From NCBI GenBank assembly GCA_040755755.1, contig JBFLZW010000041.1:41111-105110 (forward strand): a stretch of DNA of 64,000 nucleotides, written 5' to 3'. This document shows positions 17,245-25,494 of the stretch, piece by piece. The number at the start of each line of letters is the position of its first letter. The stretch's first letter is position 1. The notes under the pieces were generated by a model. It made no database searches, was not told where the DNA came from, and saw only the letters and a list, made by a program, of their open reading frames with translations. The translations under genes were made by a program, and so were the position numbers. Source of the DNA: a bacterium. Lineage in GTDB: Bacteria; SZUA-182; DTGQ01.

Positions 17245-18240
17245 ATGCTAACTATACTTATATTTATGCCTATGCTCCTGAAGGTCGGCTTATTTTCCTG
17301 GGCTAGAGCTTGCTTTTTCTTCTCTGTTCAATTAAGGCGTCTGGCAGCGGTTCTCTTTTCCCTGGTTATCACCTGCCTTATCTCATCATCTTCCATCTCC
17401 ATAGAGTTGAAGGATTATTCTATAGGTCCTCAGGATGTTTTAAAAATCGAGGTCTGGGATAATCCCGATTTATCGAGGGAAGTGACGGTCTCATTGAAAA
17501 ATACCATTTCCTTCCCGCTGATAGGAGAAATGCAGGTTGAAGGGTATACCGTAGAGAATCTCCAGCAGAAGATCCGGACCCGTCTGGCAGATGGTTATCT
17601 GGTTAATCCCCAGGTTACGGTAACGGTCAAGGAATATAACAGCAAAAAGGTTTATGTGCTGGGAGAGGTCGAGAAGCCCGGCTATTATCCCTTCTCCAAA
17701 GTAACCACCATGGTCGAGATCATCTCGATGGCTGGCGGACTTACTCCCGATGCCGGGCAGGAAGCTTATATTATCCGGTCTCCGGAGAAAATTGACCCTG
17801 ACGATATCAAACACCTCATTCAGGGAGGAAAAAACGACCTTCCCTCCGAAACTGCAATCAACAGCTCAAACACCATCCCCGGCAAGGGTTCTGCATCCGA
17901 GGGTGCAGTCAAAAACCAGGTTATTACTCTTAACCTGAACGACTTTAATCAGGGCATCAATCTCAATTTCGAGCTTCAGAATAATGATACTCTCTACATT
18001 CCCAAGGCCCAGTTTTTCTATGTGATTGGGGAAGTGAAATCTCCCGGACGGTTCAAGCTGGAAAAAGAGGTTAATGTACTGCAAACCATCTCGATGGCAG
18101 GCGGGCTTACTCAGAAGGCCAGTGAAAGAAAGATCAGGATCATCAGGACCCTGGATGGCAAGGAGCATGAGATAAAAGCCAAAATGACGGATCTGGTTTT
18201 GCCGGATGACATAATCAAGGTTCCTGAGAGTTTCTTTTGA
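17245..18240 (+). CDS. Wza-like polysaccharide export protein (Poly_export/SLBB)
   Basis: Predicted outer-membrane or periplasmic polysaccharide export channel component. After a hydrophobic N-terminus (signal sequence, roughly residues 1-50), the Poly_export domain starts at YSIGPQDVLKIEVWDNPDLSR, followed by two SLBB-type beta-grasp modules, each with the V-x-GEV-x-(K/S)PG pattern (VYVLGEVEKPGYY and FYVIGEVKSPGRF) and ISMAGGLT. The total is about 331 residues, similar to compact Wza homologues. The frame opens at an ATG at 17239, but GGAAGGGG abuts it; the next in-frame ATG at 17245 has correct spacing and is preferred. A lipobox is not clear. The next gene is a Wzc-like kinase, the standard partner. 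Confidence 0.9.
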   Translation: MLTILIFMPMLLKVGLFSWARACFFFSVQLRRLAAVLFSLVITCLISSSSISIELKDYSIGPQDVLKIEVWDNPDLSREVTVSLKNTISFPLIGEMQVEGYTVENLQQKIRTRLADGYLVNPQVTVTVKEYNSKKVYVLGEVEKPGYYPFSKVTTMVEIISMAGGLTPDAGQEAYIIRSPEKIDPDDIKHLIQGGKNDLPSETAINSSNTIPGKGSASEGAVKNQVITLNLNDFNQGINLNFELQNNDTLYIPKAQFFYVIGEVKSPGRFKLEKEVNVLQTISMAGGLTQKASERKIRIIRTLDGKEHEIKAKMTDLVLPDDIIKVPESFF

Positions 18241-18557
18241 ATTTAGCTGTTTATCCATCAAAGTTTATCTCCTCATAAGTTATATCTCAAGGTTTGGGTT
18301 TTCCCTTTCAGCATCACCATGCAGCGTTTTATTTGAAGTATGTATGTGCAGGAATAATTGTCGGTGTGGTTGTATGGCCGGGTTATCATTGCATCAGGTA
18401 ACTCACAGGGCGAAGCTATTTTCAGGAGTCAGAATCCAGAAGTCAGAAGTCAGGAGAAGAGGATTGCTTATTCTGACTCCTGACTCCTGACTCCAGGGTA
18501 CGATATAGTTCAAACTTAAGGATAGTTGCCACAATCAGTATAGGGGAATACTTATCT
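18241..18557. other. Intergenic region with inverted family C repeat
   Basis: Between the export gene and the kinase gene. It contains the repeat at 18422-18494 whose two halves are complementary, and no gene that I can support. Confidence 0.5.
18422..18494. repeat. CTCCTGACT-type dispersed repeat (family C), copy 2, hairpin-forming
   Basis: The left half reads CAGGAGTCAGAATCCAGAAG and continues AGTCAGGAG; the right half reads TCTGACTCCTGACTCCTGAC. The halves are reverse complements around a short AT-rich loop (about 18458-18472), so the transcript could fold into a long stem between the export and kinase genes. Confidence 0.7.
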
Positions 18558-20870
18558 ATGGAGCATCAACAATTGAGCTTTCAAGAGGAAGAGATACATC
18601 TTCGGGACTATTGGCGGGTCGTCATGAAGTATCGATGGACCGTCGTCACCCTCTTTATCATCGTGTTCGTAACCGTAGCTATAGCTACTTTCAGCGCCGA
18701 GCCGGTCTACAAGGCCACTGCCCAGATTCTCATCGATAAGGAAAACCCCAATGTTCTCTCAATCCAGGAGGTCATGTCCCTGGATGCTCAGGATCTTGAC
18801 TACTATCAGACGCAATATAAAATTCTCCAGAGCCGGTCCCTGACCAGGGCGGTCATCAAGGCCATGGACCTTGCCCATCACAAGGAGTTTGACAGTACTC
18901 AGCAGGAAAAAGGGCTGATTGCCACAGTCGCCAGCTCTATCAGGGAATCGCTCAGCTCCCTGCTGCATACCTTCTTTCCTTCCCGGCCTGATTCTTCGGC
19001 AACAGCCACTCTGACTCCTCAGGAGATCCGTGACCGGGAGGAAGGCAGGCTGATCGATGCCTTTCTCGACAAGCTGCAGGTCGAGCCGATCAGAAACAGC
19101 CACCTGGTCAACATCAGCTTTCTGGCCCATGACCCGACCCTGACGGCAAGGGTTGTCAATGTCCTGGCCGATCAGTACATTCAACACAACCTGAAGCTCA
19201 AGTTCGAGGCCTCGATGGATGCCTCCGAGTGGTTGAACCGGAATGTGGGCGAGCTCAAGAAGAAGGTGGAAACCTCCGAGGAGGCCCTTCACTCCTATAA
19301 GGAGGAGAATAAGATTGTCTCTCTTGAGGAAAAGCAGGACATTATCGTCCAGAAGCTTTCCGAGCTCAACACCGCAGTCACGGATGCCAAAACCAAGAGG
19401 ATCCGTCTTGAGACCCTCTATAATCAGGCAAACAAATTTAAAGCCAGCGGGGAGATGCTCGAATCCCTCCCTTCGGTCATGAATAACCCTCTCATCCAGG
19501 AGCTGAAAAAGGATTATATCTCTCTTCTGGCCGAGTATAACCGGGAGTCCAAACAATATGGTTCCAAGCATCCGCACATCATCAAGATCAGCTCTCAATT
19601 GACCTCTCTCAAGAACAGGATTCAGTCCGAGGTTCAAAAGATTGCCAACAGCATCAAGACCGAGTATGAAATCGCCGTAGCCCAGGAGCAGGTCCTGATC
19701 GAGGCCCTGAACGAGCAAAAGGAAGAGGCCCTGGAGCTGAACAAGAAGGCGATTCAATACAACGTCCTGAAGCGGGATGCCGAAAGCAACCAGCAGATGT
19801 TCGAGGTGGTCCTGAACCGCCTGAAAGAGACCGATCTGACCCGCGGCCTGAAGAACAGCAACATCCGGATCATCGACCGGGCCGAAGTGCCCGAATTTCC
19901 GATCAAGCCCAATAAAAAGCTCAACCTGTTACTGGGTGCGATCGTCGGGCTGTTTGCCGGTATCGGGCTGTCCTTCTTCTTTGAATATCTGGATAATACT
20001 ATCAAGACCCCGGAAGACCTCAAGCGCTATCTTAACCTTACCTTTCTCGGTCCGGTTCCCCATCTGGATTTATCCGAAACAGAGGGACTTCCCTGCCCTG
20101 AGATGATAGCCCTGCACAAACCCAAAAGCCATACCAGTGAGGCCTACAAGGGCCTGCGGACCAGCGTCCTGTTCTCCTTCCCCGACCATGATCCCAAGGC
20201 ATTGCTGATTACCAGCGCCTCTCCTTCTGAAGGAAAGACCATTACATCGACCAATCTGGCCATCACCATGGCCCAGGGAGGCTCGCGGGTGGTCATGATT
20301 GACTGCGATATGCGCAAACCCCGTCTTCACCGCCTGTTGAATATGAAGAATGAAAAGGGAATTTCGAACCTGCTCATCGGCCAGTGCCCGATCGAGGATG
20401 TTCTGCAGAATGGACCGGTGGACAATCTCAAGATTATAACCTGCGGCCATCGCCCTCCCAATCCTTCCGAGCTTCTGGTTTCTGATAACCTGAAAAATAT
20501 CCTGACTGAGCTTAAAAAACGGTTCGATCATATCATCATCGACTCACCCCCGCTGGTTGCGGTAACGGATTCGGTAATCATCAGCCGCATTGTCGATGGT
20601 GTCATTCTGGTGATCCACGGAGGTGTGACCAGCAGGGAAGTCATCAAGCGGGGTTATGACCTTTTGAAAAATGTCAATGCCCCGATGCTCGGTGGAATCA
20701 TAAATAATATTGACCTTGGCAAGCGAAGCTACTATTATTACTACCAGTATTATTATTACCAGTATTATGGAGACGGGGAAACGAAAACACACAAGCGGCG
20801 CACGAGGAAAAAACGCGTACAGCATGCTGAGCACGAGGTAAACGAAAGCCGGGAGGTTGCCTGGAAATAA
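18558..20870 (+). CDS. Wzc-like chain-length regulator and BY-kinase
   Basis: Inner-membrane polysaccharide co-polymerase fused to a bacterial tyrosine kinase, 770 residues. The N-terminal Wzz domain (about 13-110) includes a first membrane segment (WTVVTLFIIVFVTVAIAT). A long coiled periplasmic region with KKKVETSEEALHSYKEEN-type helices follows, then a second membrane segment (about 455-475, LLLGAIVGLFAGIGLSFFF). The cytoplasmic kinase has Walker A SPSEGKT (about 556-562), Walker A' VVMIDCDMRKP and Walker B IIIDSPP. The C-terminal tyrosine cluster is striking: eleven tyrosines in Y725-Y737, interrupted only by Q730 and Q735, followed by a basic tail. In this family such clusters are autophosphorylated and a partner phosphatase resets them; none is seen nearby. 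It pairs with the Wza-like gene upstream. Confidence 0.94.
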   Translation: MEHQQLSFQEEEIHLRDYWRVVMKYRWTVVTLFIIVFVTVAIATFSAEPVYKATAQILIDKENPNVLSIQEVMSLDAQDLDYYQTQYKILQSRSLTRAVIKAMDLAHHKEFDSTQQEKGLIATVASSIRESLSSLLHTFFPSRPDSSATATLTPQEIRDREEGRLIDAFLDKLQVEPIRNSHLVNISFLAHDPTLTARVVNVLADQYIQHNLKLKFEASMDASEWLNRNVGELKKKVETSEEALHSYKEENKIVSLEEKQDIIVQKLSELNTAVTDAKTKRIRLETLYNQANKFKASGEMLESLPSVMNNPLIQELKKDYISLLAEYNRESKQYGSKHPHIIKISSQLTSLKNRIQSEVQKIANSIKTEYEIAVAQEQVLIEALNEQKEEALELNKKAIQYNVLKRDAESNQQMFEVVLNRLKETDLTRGLKNSNIRIIDRAEVPEFPIKPNKKLNLLLGAIVGLFAGIGLSFFFEYLDNTIKTPEDLKRYLNLTFLGPVPHLDLSETEGLPCPEMIALHKPKSHTSEAYKGLRTSVLFSFPDHDPKALLITSASPSEGKTITSTNLAITMAQGGSRVVMIDCDMRKPRLHRLLNMKNEKGISNLLIGQCPIEDVLQNGPVDNLKIITCGHRPPNPSELLVSDNLKNILTELKKRFDHIIIDSPPLVAVTDSVIISRIVDGVILVIHGGVTSREVIKRGYDLLKNVNAPMLGGIINNIDLGKRSYYYYYQYYYYQYYGDGETKTHKRRTRKKRVQHAEHEVNESREVAWK

Positions 20871-20917
20871 CCCGTGCAGGATAAGGCAAAATACGAAATA
20901 CAAAATGAAAATACAAA

Positions 20918-20950
20918 GGACACCACAGAGACACAGAGGCACAGAGAAAA
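20918..20950 (+). repeat. CACAGAG-type dispersed repeat (family B), copy 3
   Basis: GGACACCACAGAGACACAGA followed by GGCACAGAGAAAA, with an AAAATACAAA flank, directly upstream of rfbD. It matches the reverse complement of 1171-1209 almost base for base. Confidence 0.8.
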
Positions 20951-20972
20951 GCGAAGATAGATCAGGGAGATC

Positions 20973-21860
20973 ATGGTGAAAATTTTGCTGATTGGATCCG
21001 GCGGCCAGGTTGGATGGGAGCTTGACAGGACATTGCAGGTTCTGGGCGAGGTCATCGCCCTGGATTATCCGGCAATCGATCTGACCAGCCCGGAGCAGAT
21101 ACGGAAAACGGTACGGGATATCCGTCCCGCGCTCATCGTCAATGCCGCCGCCTACACAGCCGTGGACAAGGCGGAGGAAGAGCCCGATGTCGCCCTGGCG
21201 ATCAATGGCCGGGCACCGGGCATTCTGGCTGAAGAGGCAAAAAGGGTCGGGGCCGCTATCGTGCACTACTCCACCGACTATGTGTTCGATGGCCGGGGAA
21301 GCTCCCCCTATACCGAAAACGATACACCCAATCCCCTGAATACTTACGGTCGCACCAAGCTGGAGGGTGATCTGGCTGTCCAGGCGGCGGGTGTGCCGCA
21401 TCTCATCCTGCGGGTCAGTTGGGTGTACGGAGCCCGGGGGAAGAATTTCCTGCTCACCATGCTGAAGCTGGCCGGGGAGAGGGAGGAAATCCGGGTGGTG
21501 GATGACCAGATCGGCAGCCCCACCTGGTGTCGGATGATCGCCGAGGCCACGGCCCAGATTCTGGCCCAGGGAGTGAGTGACCTTTCGGGGTTCCTCCGGG
21601 ACCGGGGCGGGCTCTATCACCTGACCGCCGCAGGAAAGACAAGCTGGTTTGGCTTCACCAGGGCGATTCTGGCCGCAGATCCTCACCGGAATGAGCACAA
21701 AGCCGTGCGGCTCATCCCGATTTCAACGGCTGAATATCCCACCAAAGCCAGGCGGCCTGCTTATTCGCTGTTATCATCCGAGGCTGCCCGTGCAGCGTTC
21801 GGTATCCGGCTTCCCGGATGGGAAAGCTCACTGAACCAGGTGTTATCAACTACAACCTAA
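20973..21860 (+). CDS. rfbD: dTDP-4-dehydrorhamnose reductase
   Basis: NADPH-dependent last step of dTDP-L-rhamnose synthesis. At 295 residues it is full length for the family. The N-terminal Rossmann motif is IGSGGQVGWE (7-16); NAAAYTAVDKAE and YSTDYVFDG are typical of RmlD; the catalytic pair is Y125 and K129 in YGRTK. The ATG at 20973 is preceded by AGGGAGA at short spacing, and by a CACAGAG repeat. It is the first of four rhamnose genes in the order D-B-A-(toxin/antitoxin)-C. Confidence 0.96.
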   Translation: MVKILLIGSGGQVGWELDRTLQVLGEVIALDYPAIDLTSPEQIRKTVRDIRPALIVNAAAYTAVDKAEEEPDVALAINGRAPGILAEEAKRVGAAIVHYSTDYVFDGRGSSPYTENDTPNPLNTYGRTKLEGDLAVQAAGVPHLILRVSWVYGARGKNFLLTMLKLAGEREEIRVVDDQIGSPTWCRMIAEATAQILAQGVSDLSGFLRDRGGLYHLTAAGKTSWFGFTRAILAADPHRNEHKAVRLIPISTAEYPTKARRPAYSLLSSEAARAAFGIRLPGWESSLNQVLSTTT

Positions 21861-21895
21861 TAGAGTCAAGATAGAGTAAAGATAGAGTAACGCCA

Positions 21896-23050
21896 ATGGG
21901 AAGATCATCTTTTGTGCAATTTTCGCCAATACCCCGGTCTCCGCAATCTCATCAGGTTATTCTGGTCACCGGCGGGGCGGGATTCATCGGATCGAATTTC
22001 ATTCGCTCCGCGCTTGCCAGCCGGCCCGGCTGGCGGATCGTCAACCTCGATGCCCTGACCTATGCCGGGAATCTGGCCAATTTCAGCGACCTCCCCCCCC
22101 AAGATGCGCAGCGGCACCGCTTTGTTCAGGGCGATATCAGGGACACGAAGTGTCTGAAGCAGATTTTCGAACAGGAAGCGATAAGCGCAGTCGTTCACTT
22201 TGCCGCCGAGTCCCATGTTGACCGCTCCATCCTCGGCCCCGATGCCTTTGTCGATACCAATGTCCTGGGAACCTTCCGGCTGCTGGAAGCGGCACGGGCC
22301 TGTTGGGAAGGCAGGGGCAGGCCCGAAGCTTTCCGGTTTCTGCATGTCTCGACCGATGAGGTATATGGAAGCCTCGGCCCCACGGGCCGCTTCCATGAGG
22401 ACACCCCCTACGATCCTTCGAGTCCGTACTCGGCCTCGAAGGCTTCTTCGGACCATTTCGTGAGGGCATATTACCGCACCTTCGGTCTGCCGACCCTGGT
22501 CACGAACTGCTCCAATAACTACGGACCCTATCAGTTTCCCGAAAAGCTCATTCCGCTGATGATCATCAACATCATCGAAAAAAAGCCCCTCCCGGTCTAC
22601 GGGGACGGGAAAAACGTCCGCGACTGGCTCTACGTGCTCGATCACTGCGAGGCCCTGCTCAGGGTTCTTGAGGCAGGGGTGCCGGGTGAGACCTATAATG
22701 TCGGCGGAGGGGCCGAGCGGGGGAACATCGATATCGTCCATCAACTGTGCGACCTTCTCGACCGCCGCCTGATGAGACCGGCAGCGGATTCGAGCCATCA
22801 GCTCATCCGCTTCGTTCCCGACCGCCCCGGCCACGACCGGCGCTACGCCATCGATTCCTCGAAGATTCGGCGGGAGCTGGGCTGGTCGCCGCAGCATGAT
22901 TTCGAGCAGGCCCTTGCGGCCACGGTTGACTGGTACCTGAACCACCTCGATTGGGTCGAGGCTGTCCGCAGCGGAGAATACCGCACCTGGATCAGCCTGA
23001 ATTACCAGAACCGGGAGGAATGGTGTAAAAAAGAAGACACGGTGGGGTAG
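21896..23050 (+). CDS. rfbB: dTDP-glucose 4,6-dehydratase
   Basis: Converts dTDP-glucose to dTDP-4-keto-6-deoxyglucose. The extended short-chain dehydrogenase fold is clear: TGGAGFIGSN, STDEVYG (Thr-Asp-Glu at about 153-155), Y178-x3-K182 in YSASK, and NCSNNYGPYQFPEKLIP. It has 384 residues, longer than the usual 340-360 because about 20 residues (MGRSSFVQFSPIPRSPQSHQ) precede the nucleotide-binding strand; a later start is possible but no ribosome site clearly decides. The 4-keto sugar product could also feed the two aminotransferases at 26906-29322. Confidence 0.96.
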   Translation: MGRSSFVQFSPIPRSPQSHQVILVTGGAGFIGSNFIRSALASRPGWRIVNLDALTYAGNLANFSDLPPQDAQRHRFVQGDIRDTKCLKQIFEQEAISAVVHFAAESHVDRSILGPDAFVDTNVLGTFRLLEAARACWEGRGRPEAFRFLHVSTDEVYGSLGPTGRFHEDTPYDPSSPYSASKASSDHFVRAYYRTFGLPTLVTNCSNNYGPYQFPEKLIPLMIINIIEKKPLPVYGDGKNVRDWLYVLDHCEALLRVLEAGVPGETYNVGGGAERGNIDIVHQLCDLLDRRLMRPAADSSHQLIRFVPDRPGHDRRYAIDSSKIRRELGWSPQHDFEQALAATVDWYLNHLDWVEAVRSGEYRTWISLNYQNREEWCKKEDTVG

Positions 23051-23061
23051 GTATAATCCCT

Positions 23062-23145
23062 CCCCGTGGAGGGCACCCTCATCTCGTGGAAAATACACTC
23101 CCTCGCCCCTTGGGGGAGAGGGTTGGGGTGAGGGGGATGGCAGTT
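23062..23145. repeat. Family A-type repeat (CCCTCACCCCAACCCTCTCCC class)
   Basis: Between rfbB and rfbA. It contains CCCTCGCCCC...GGGGGAGAGGGTTGGGGTGA, a widespread type of bacterial intergenic repeat. Related text lies at 42370-42440 (other strand) and inside the GH2-like gene at 46640-46715. Confidence 0.7.
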
Positions 23146-23196
23146 AGCAGGGTTTGGGGAAGGATTTTCGTCAGGAAGGAAGGATAAGGAAGGATT

Positions 23197-24090
23197 ATGA
23201 AAGGTATCATTCTTGCCGGGGGGTCGGGAACACGGCTGTATCCCATCACCCAGGTTGTGAGCAAGCAGCTTATGCCGGTGTATGACAAGCCGATGATTTA
23301 CTATCCCTTGTCGGTACTCATGCTGGCCGGGATCCGGGAGATTCTGGTCATTTCCACGCCGTCGGATTTGCCCCGGTTCCGGGAGCTTCTGGGGGACGGG
23401 ACCCAATGGGGTCTTTCCTTCTCGTATGCCGAGCAGCCCCGTCCGGAGGGCCTGGCGCAGGCTTTTATCATCGGCCGGGAATTTGTCGGCAGCGACTCGG
23501 TTTCCCTGATCCTGGGGGATAATATCTTCTATGGCCATGATCTGGTGAAAATCCTCCGACGGGCAGCAGCCCAGAGCGAAGGAGCGACCATTTTCGGCTA
23601 TTGGGTGCGGGACCCGGAACGCTACGGGGTGGTGTCCTTCGATGAGAGCGGGCAGGCAATAAGCATCGAGGAAAAGCCGGCCCGGCCGAAATCTCACTAT
23701 GCCGTGACCGGCCTGTATTTCTATGACAGCCGGGTCCTGGACATAGCCCTTGGCCTGAAGCCTTCGGCCAGGGGAGAGCTGGAAATCACCGATGTCAATC
23801 GGACGTATCTTGCATTGGGGGCTCTCAAAGTGGAAAAACTGGGCCGGGGCATTGCCTGGCTGGATACCGGGACCCATGAGTCCCTGCTTCAGGCATCGAA
23901 CTTTATCGAAGTCGTCGAGCACCGCCAGGGGCTGAAAATTGCCTGTATCGAGGAAATCGCCTACCGCCTCGGCTATATCGATGCCAGCCAGGTGGAGAGC
24001 CTGGCCGGATGTCTGGCCAAGAACAGCTATGGTCAATACCTGCTGCATATGCTGCAAGCAACTGACCGGGAACAGGACATAGCGCCATGA
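23197..24090 (+). CDS. rfbA: Glucose-1-phosphate thymidylyltransferase
   Basis: Makes dTDP-glucose from dTTP and glucose-1-phosphate, the entry step to the rhamnose pathway. It has 297 residues with the nucleotidyltransferase signature [16 protein letters not shown] (3-18), the [17 protein letters not shown] segment, and LGDNIFYG with the metal-binding Asp. The C-terminal [11 protein letters not shown] matches RmlA. A clear AAGGA ribosome site precedes the ATG. A toxin-antitoxin pair separates it from rfbC. Confidence 0.97.
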   Translation: MKGIILAGGSGTRLYPITQVVSKQLMPVYDKPMIYYPLSVLMLAGIREILVISTPSDLPRFRELLGDGTQWGLSFSYAEQPRPEGLAQAFIIGREFVGSDSVSLILGDNIFYGHDLVKILRRAAAQSEGATIFGYWVRDPERYGVVSFDESGQAISIEEKPARPKSHYAVTGLYFYDSRVLDIALGLKPSARGELEITDVNRTYLALGALKVEKLGRGIAWLDTGTHESLLQASNFIEVVEHRQGLKIACIEEIAYRLGYIDASQVESLAGCLAKNSYGQYLLHMLQATDREQDIAP

Positions 24091-24185
24091 ACGTTTTCCG
24101 TACGTTAGATGTTCCCCATCTTGTATAGAAGTATCCAATACACTATAATGATACAAGCAGTGGAGAACTTTCCAGGAGGCAAGCT

Positions 24186-24407
24186 ATGAAACAGGATATA
24201 AAAATCACTTCTCAGCACGAGCAAAGCCTTGTTGAGAAGATCCGCAGTCTTTCGCCTGAGAGGATTGCCGAGGTGGAAGACTTTATTGACTTCCTGTGTC
24301 AGCGCGACCTGGATCATCGTCTGACCCAATCGGCTGCCAGGCTCTCTGAACCAGCATTTCAAAAGGTATGGGATAATCCTGACGATGCAGACTATGATCA
24401 GCTATGA
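24186..24407 (+). CDS. Antitoxin of a MazF-type pair
   Basis: A 73-residue acidic protein with the pattern LVEKIRSLSPERIAEVEDFIDFL and a C-terminal LSEPAFQKVWDNPDDADYDQL, as seen in small antitoxins (DUF2281-like) encoded next to MazF/PemK toxins. It would bind and neutralise the toxin through its C-terminal part and probably represses the pair, though I do not see a defined DNA-binding motif. The ATG at 24186 has a good AGGAGG site. The gene overlaps the toxin gene by 23 bp, and the module interrupts the rhamnose genes on the same strand. Confidence 0.75.
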   Translation: MKQDIKITSQHEQSLVEKIRSLSPERIAEVEDFIDFLCQRDLDHRLTQSAARLSEPAFQKVWDNPDDADYDQL

Positions 24408-24750
24408 ATTTGGTGATGTTGTCCTTGTCCCGTTTCCTTTCACCGATCAGTCAGTCAGCAAAAAACGCCCGGCCATAGTCGTCAGCTCCAGCGCTTATCA
24501 CCGGGAGCGTCAAGATATTGTCCTCATGGCGGCGACGAGCCAGATAAAACCATCGGCATCTTTTGGCGAAGTTACGATCGCTCAATGGGAGCAAGCCGGT
24601 CTCCTTAAACCATCAGTAATTAAGCCGATCTTTACCACGATCGAGAAGCTGCTTGTCTTGAGAAAGCTCGGAAGGCTCGATAAACGAGACAGGCGGAATC
24701 TTCAAGAGAGCCTTCGAGAGATTCTGGGCGAAGACGATGGTCACGGTTAA
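24385..24750 (+). CDS. MazF/PemK-family toxin
   Basis: A 121-residue protein with the CcdB/PemK beta-barrel pattern: FGDVVLVPFPFTDQS, then KKRPAIVVSS, and a central DIVLMAATSQI strand. The family cleaves mRNA at short sequence motifs. Two in-frame starts are possible, ATG at 24385 or at 24394 (MISYEFGDV); both overlap the antitoxin end, implying coupled translation. The reading frame is intact, so the module is probably functional. Confidence 0.85.
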   Translation: MQTMISYEFGDVVLVPFPFTDQSVSKKRPAIVVSSSAYHRERQDIVLMAATSQIKPSASFGEVTIAQWEQAGLLKPSVIKPIFTTIEKLLVLRKLGRLDKRDRRNLQESLREILGEDDGHG

Positions 24751-24780
24751 CCAGGTAAGTTTAGTAGGATAGGAAAGAGC

Positions 24781-25356
24781 ATGAATATTTATCATACCTC
24801 ACTCGAAGGAATACTGCTGATCGAGCCGCGTGTTTTCGAGGATTACCGGGGGTTCTTTCTGGAAACTTATCACCAGCGAAGGTTCCAGGAAGCGGGAATC
24901 AATCAGGCTTTTGTCCAGGATAACCATTCCCATTCCGTGCGGAATACGCTGCGGGGCCTGCACTACCAGCTTCAGCACCCGCAGGGGAAGCTGGTCTGGG
25001 TGGTGCGGGGCACGATCTTTGACGTGGCGATCGATATCCGCCGGGGCTCTCCGACCTTCGGCCAATGGCTCGGCGTCCACCTGAGCGCCGAGAACCACCG
25101 CCAGATATTCATCCCGGAAGGATTTGCCCACGGCTTTTGCGTCCTCAGCGACCAGGCTGACGTTATCTATAAGTGCACGGACCTCTATACCCCCGGAGAC
25201 GAGTACGGCATCCGATGGAACGACCCTGCCCTGGCCATCAACTGGCCGGTGCAGGAACCTGTCCTGTCGGAAAAGGATGCCCGCTACCCCGCCCTCGTCC
25301 AGGTGGAGGAAGATATGCTGCCCCGGTGGAAGGGGCGCACAGGGGCAGGGTTTTAG
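24781..25356 (+). CDS. rfbC: dTDP-4-dehydrorhamnose 3,5-epimerase
   Basis: Third enzyme of dTDP-L-rhamnose synthesis, a cupin of 191 residues. Family signatures are present: EPRVFEDYRGFFLETYH, QDNHSHSVRNTLRGLHYQ with the catalytic His in GLHYQ, and IPEGFAHGF; the DxRxxSPTFG motif is DIRRGSPTFG. AGGAAAG lies upstream of the ATG. It completes the rhamnose set, 30 bp after the toxin gene. Confidence 0.97.
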   Translation: MNIYHTSLEGILLIEPRVFEDYRGFFLETYHQRRFQEAGINQAFVQDNHSHSVRNTLRGLHYQLQHPQGKLVWVVRGTIFDVAIDIRRGSPTFGQWLGVHLSAENHRQIFIPEGFAHGFCVLSDQADVIYKCTDLYTPGDEYGIRWNDPALAINWPVQEPVLSEKDARYPALVQVEEDMLPRWKGRTGAGF

Positions 25357-25384
25357 GCAATGTATTGAATTTGCTGGCATTAAA

Positions 25385-25435
25385 GTTCCTCCCCCTTGAG
25401 GGGGGAGGTCAGGTGGGGGTGAATGATAGAATCCA
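25385..25435. repeat. Family A-type repeat
   Basis: TCCCCCTTGAGGGGGGAGG followed by GGTGGGGGTGAATGATAGAATCCACC. The second part is the reverse complement of the text at 42276-42300, showing inverted dispersed copies of one element. Confidence 0.7.
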
Positions 25436-25494
25436 CCTTGGATAGAGGAATAATTGGGAGTTCCCTTAAGTGCCTGGACCTGGAGAGTCCCTGA

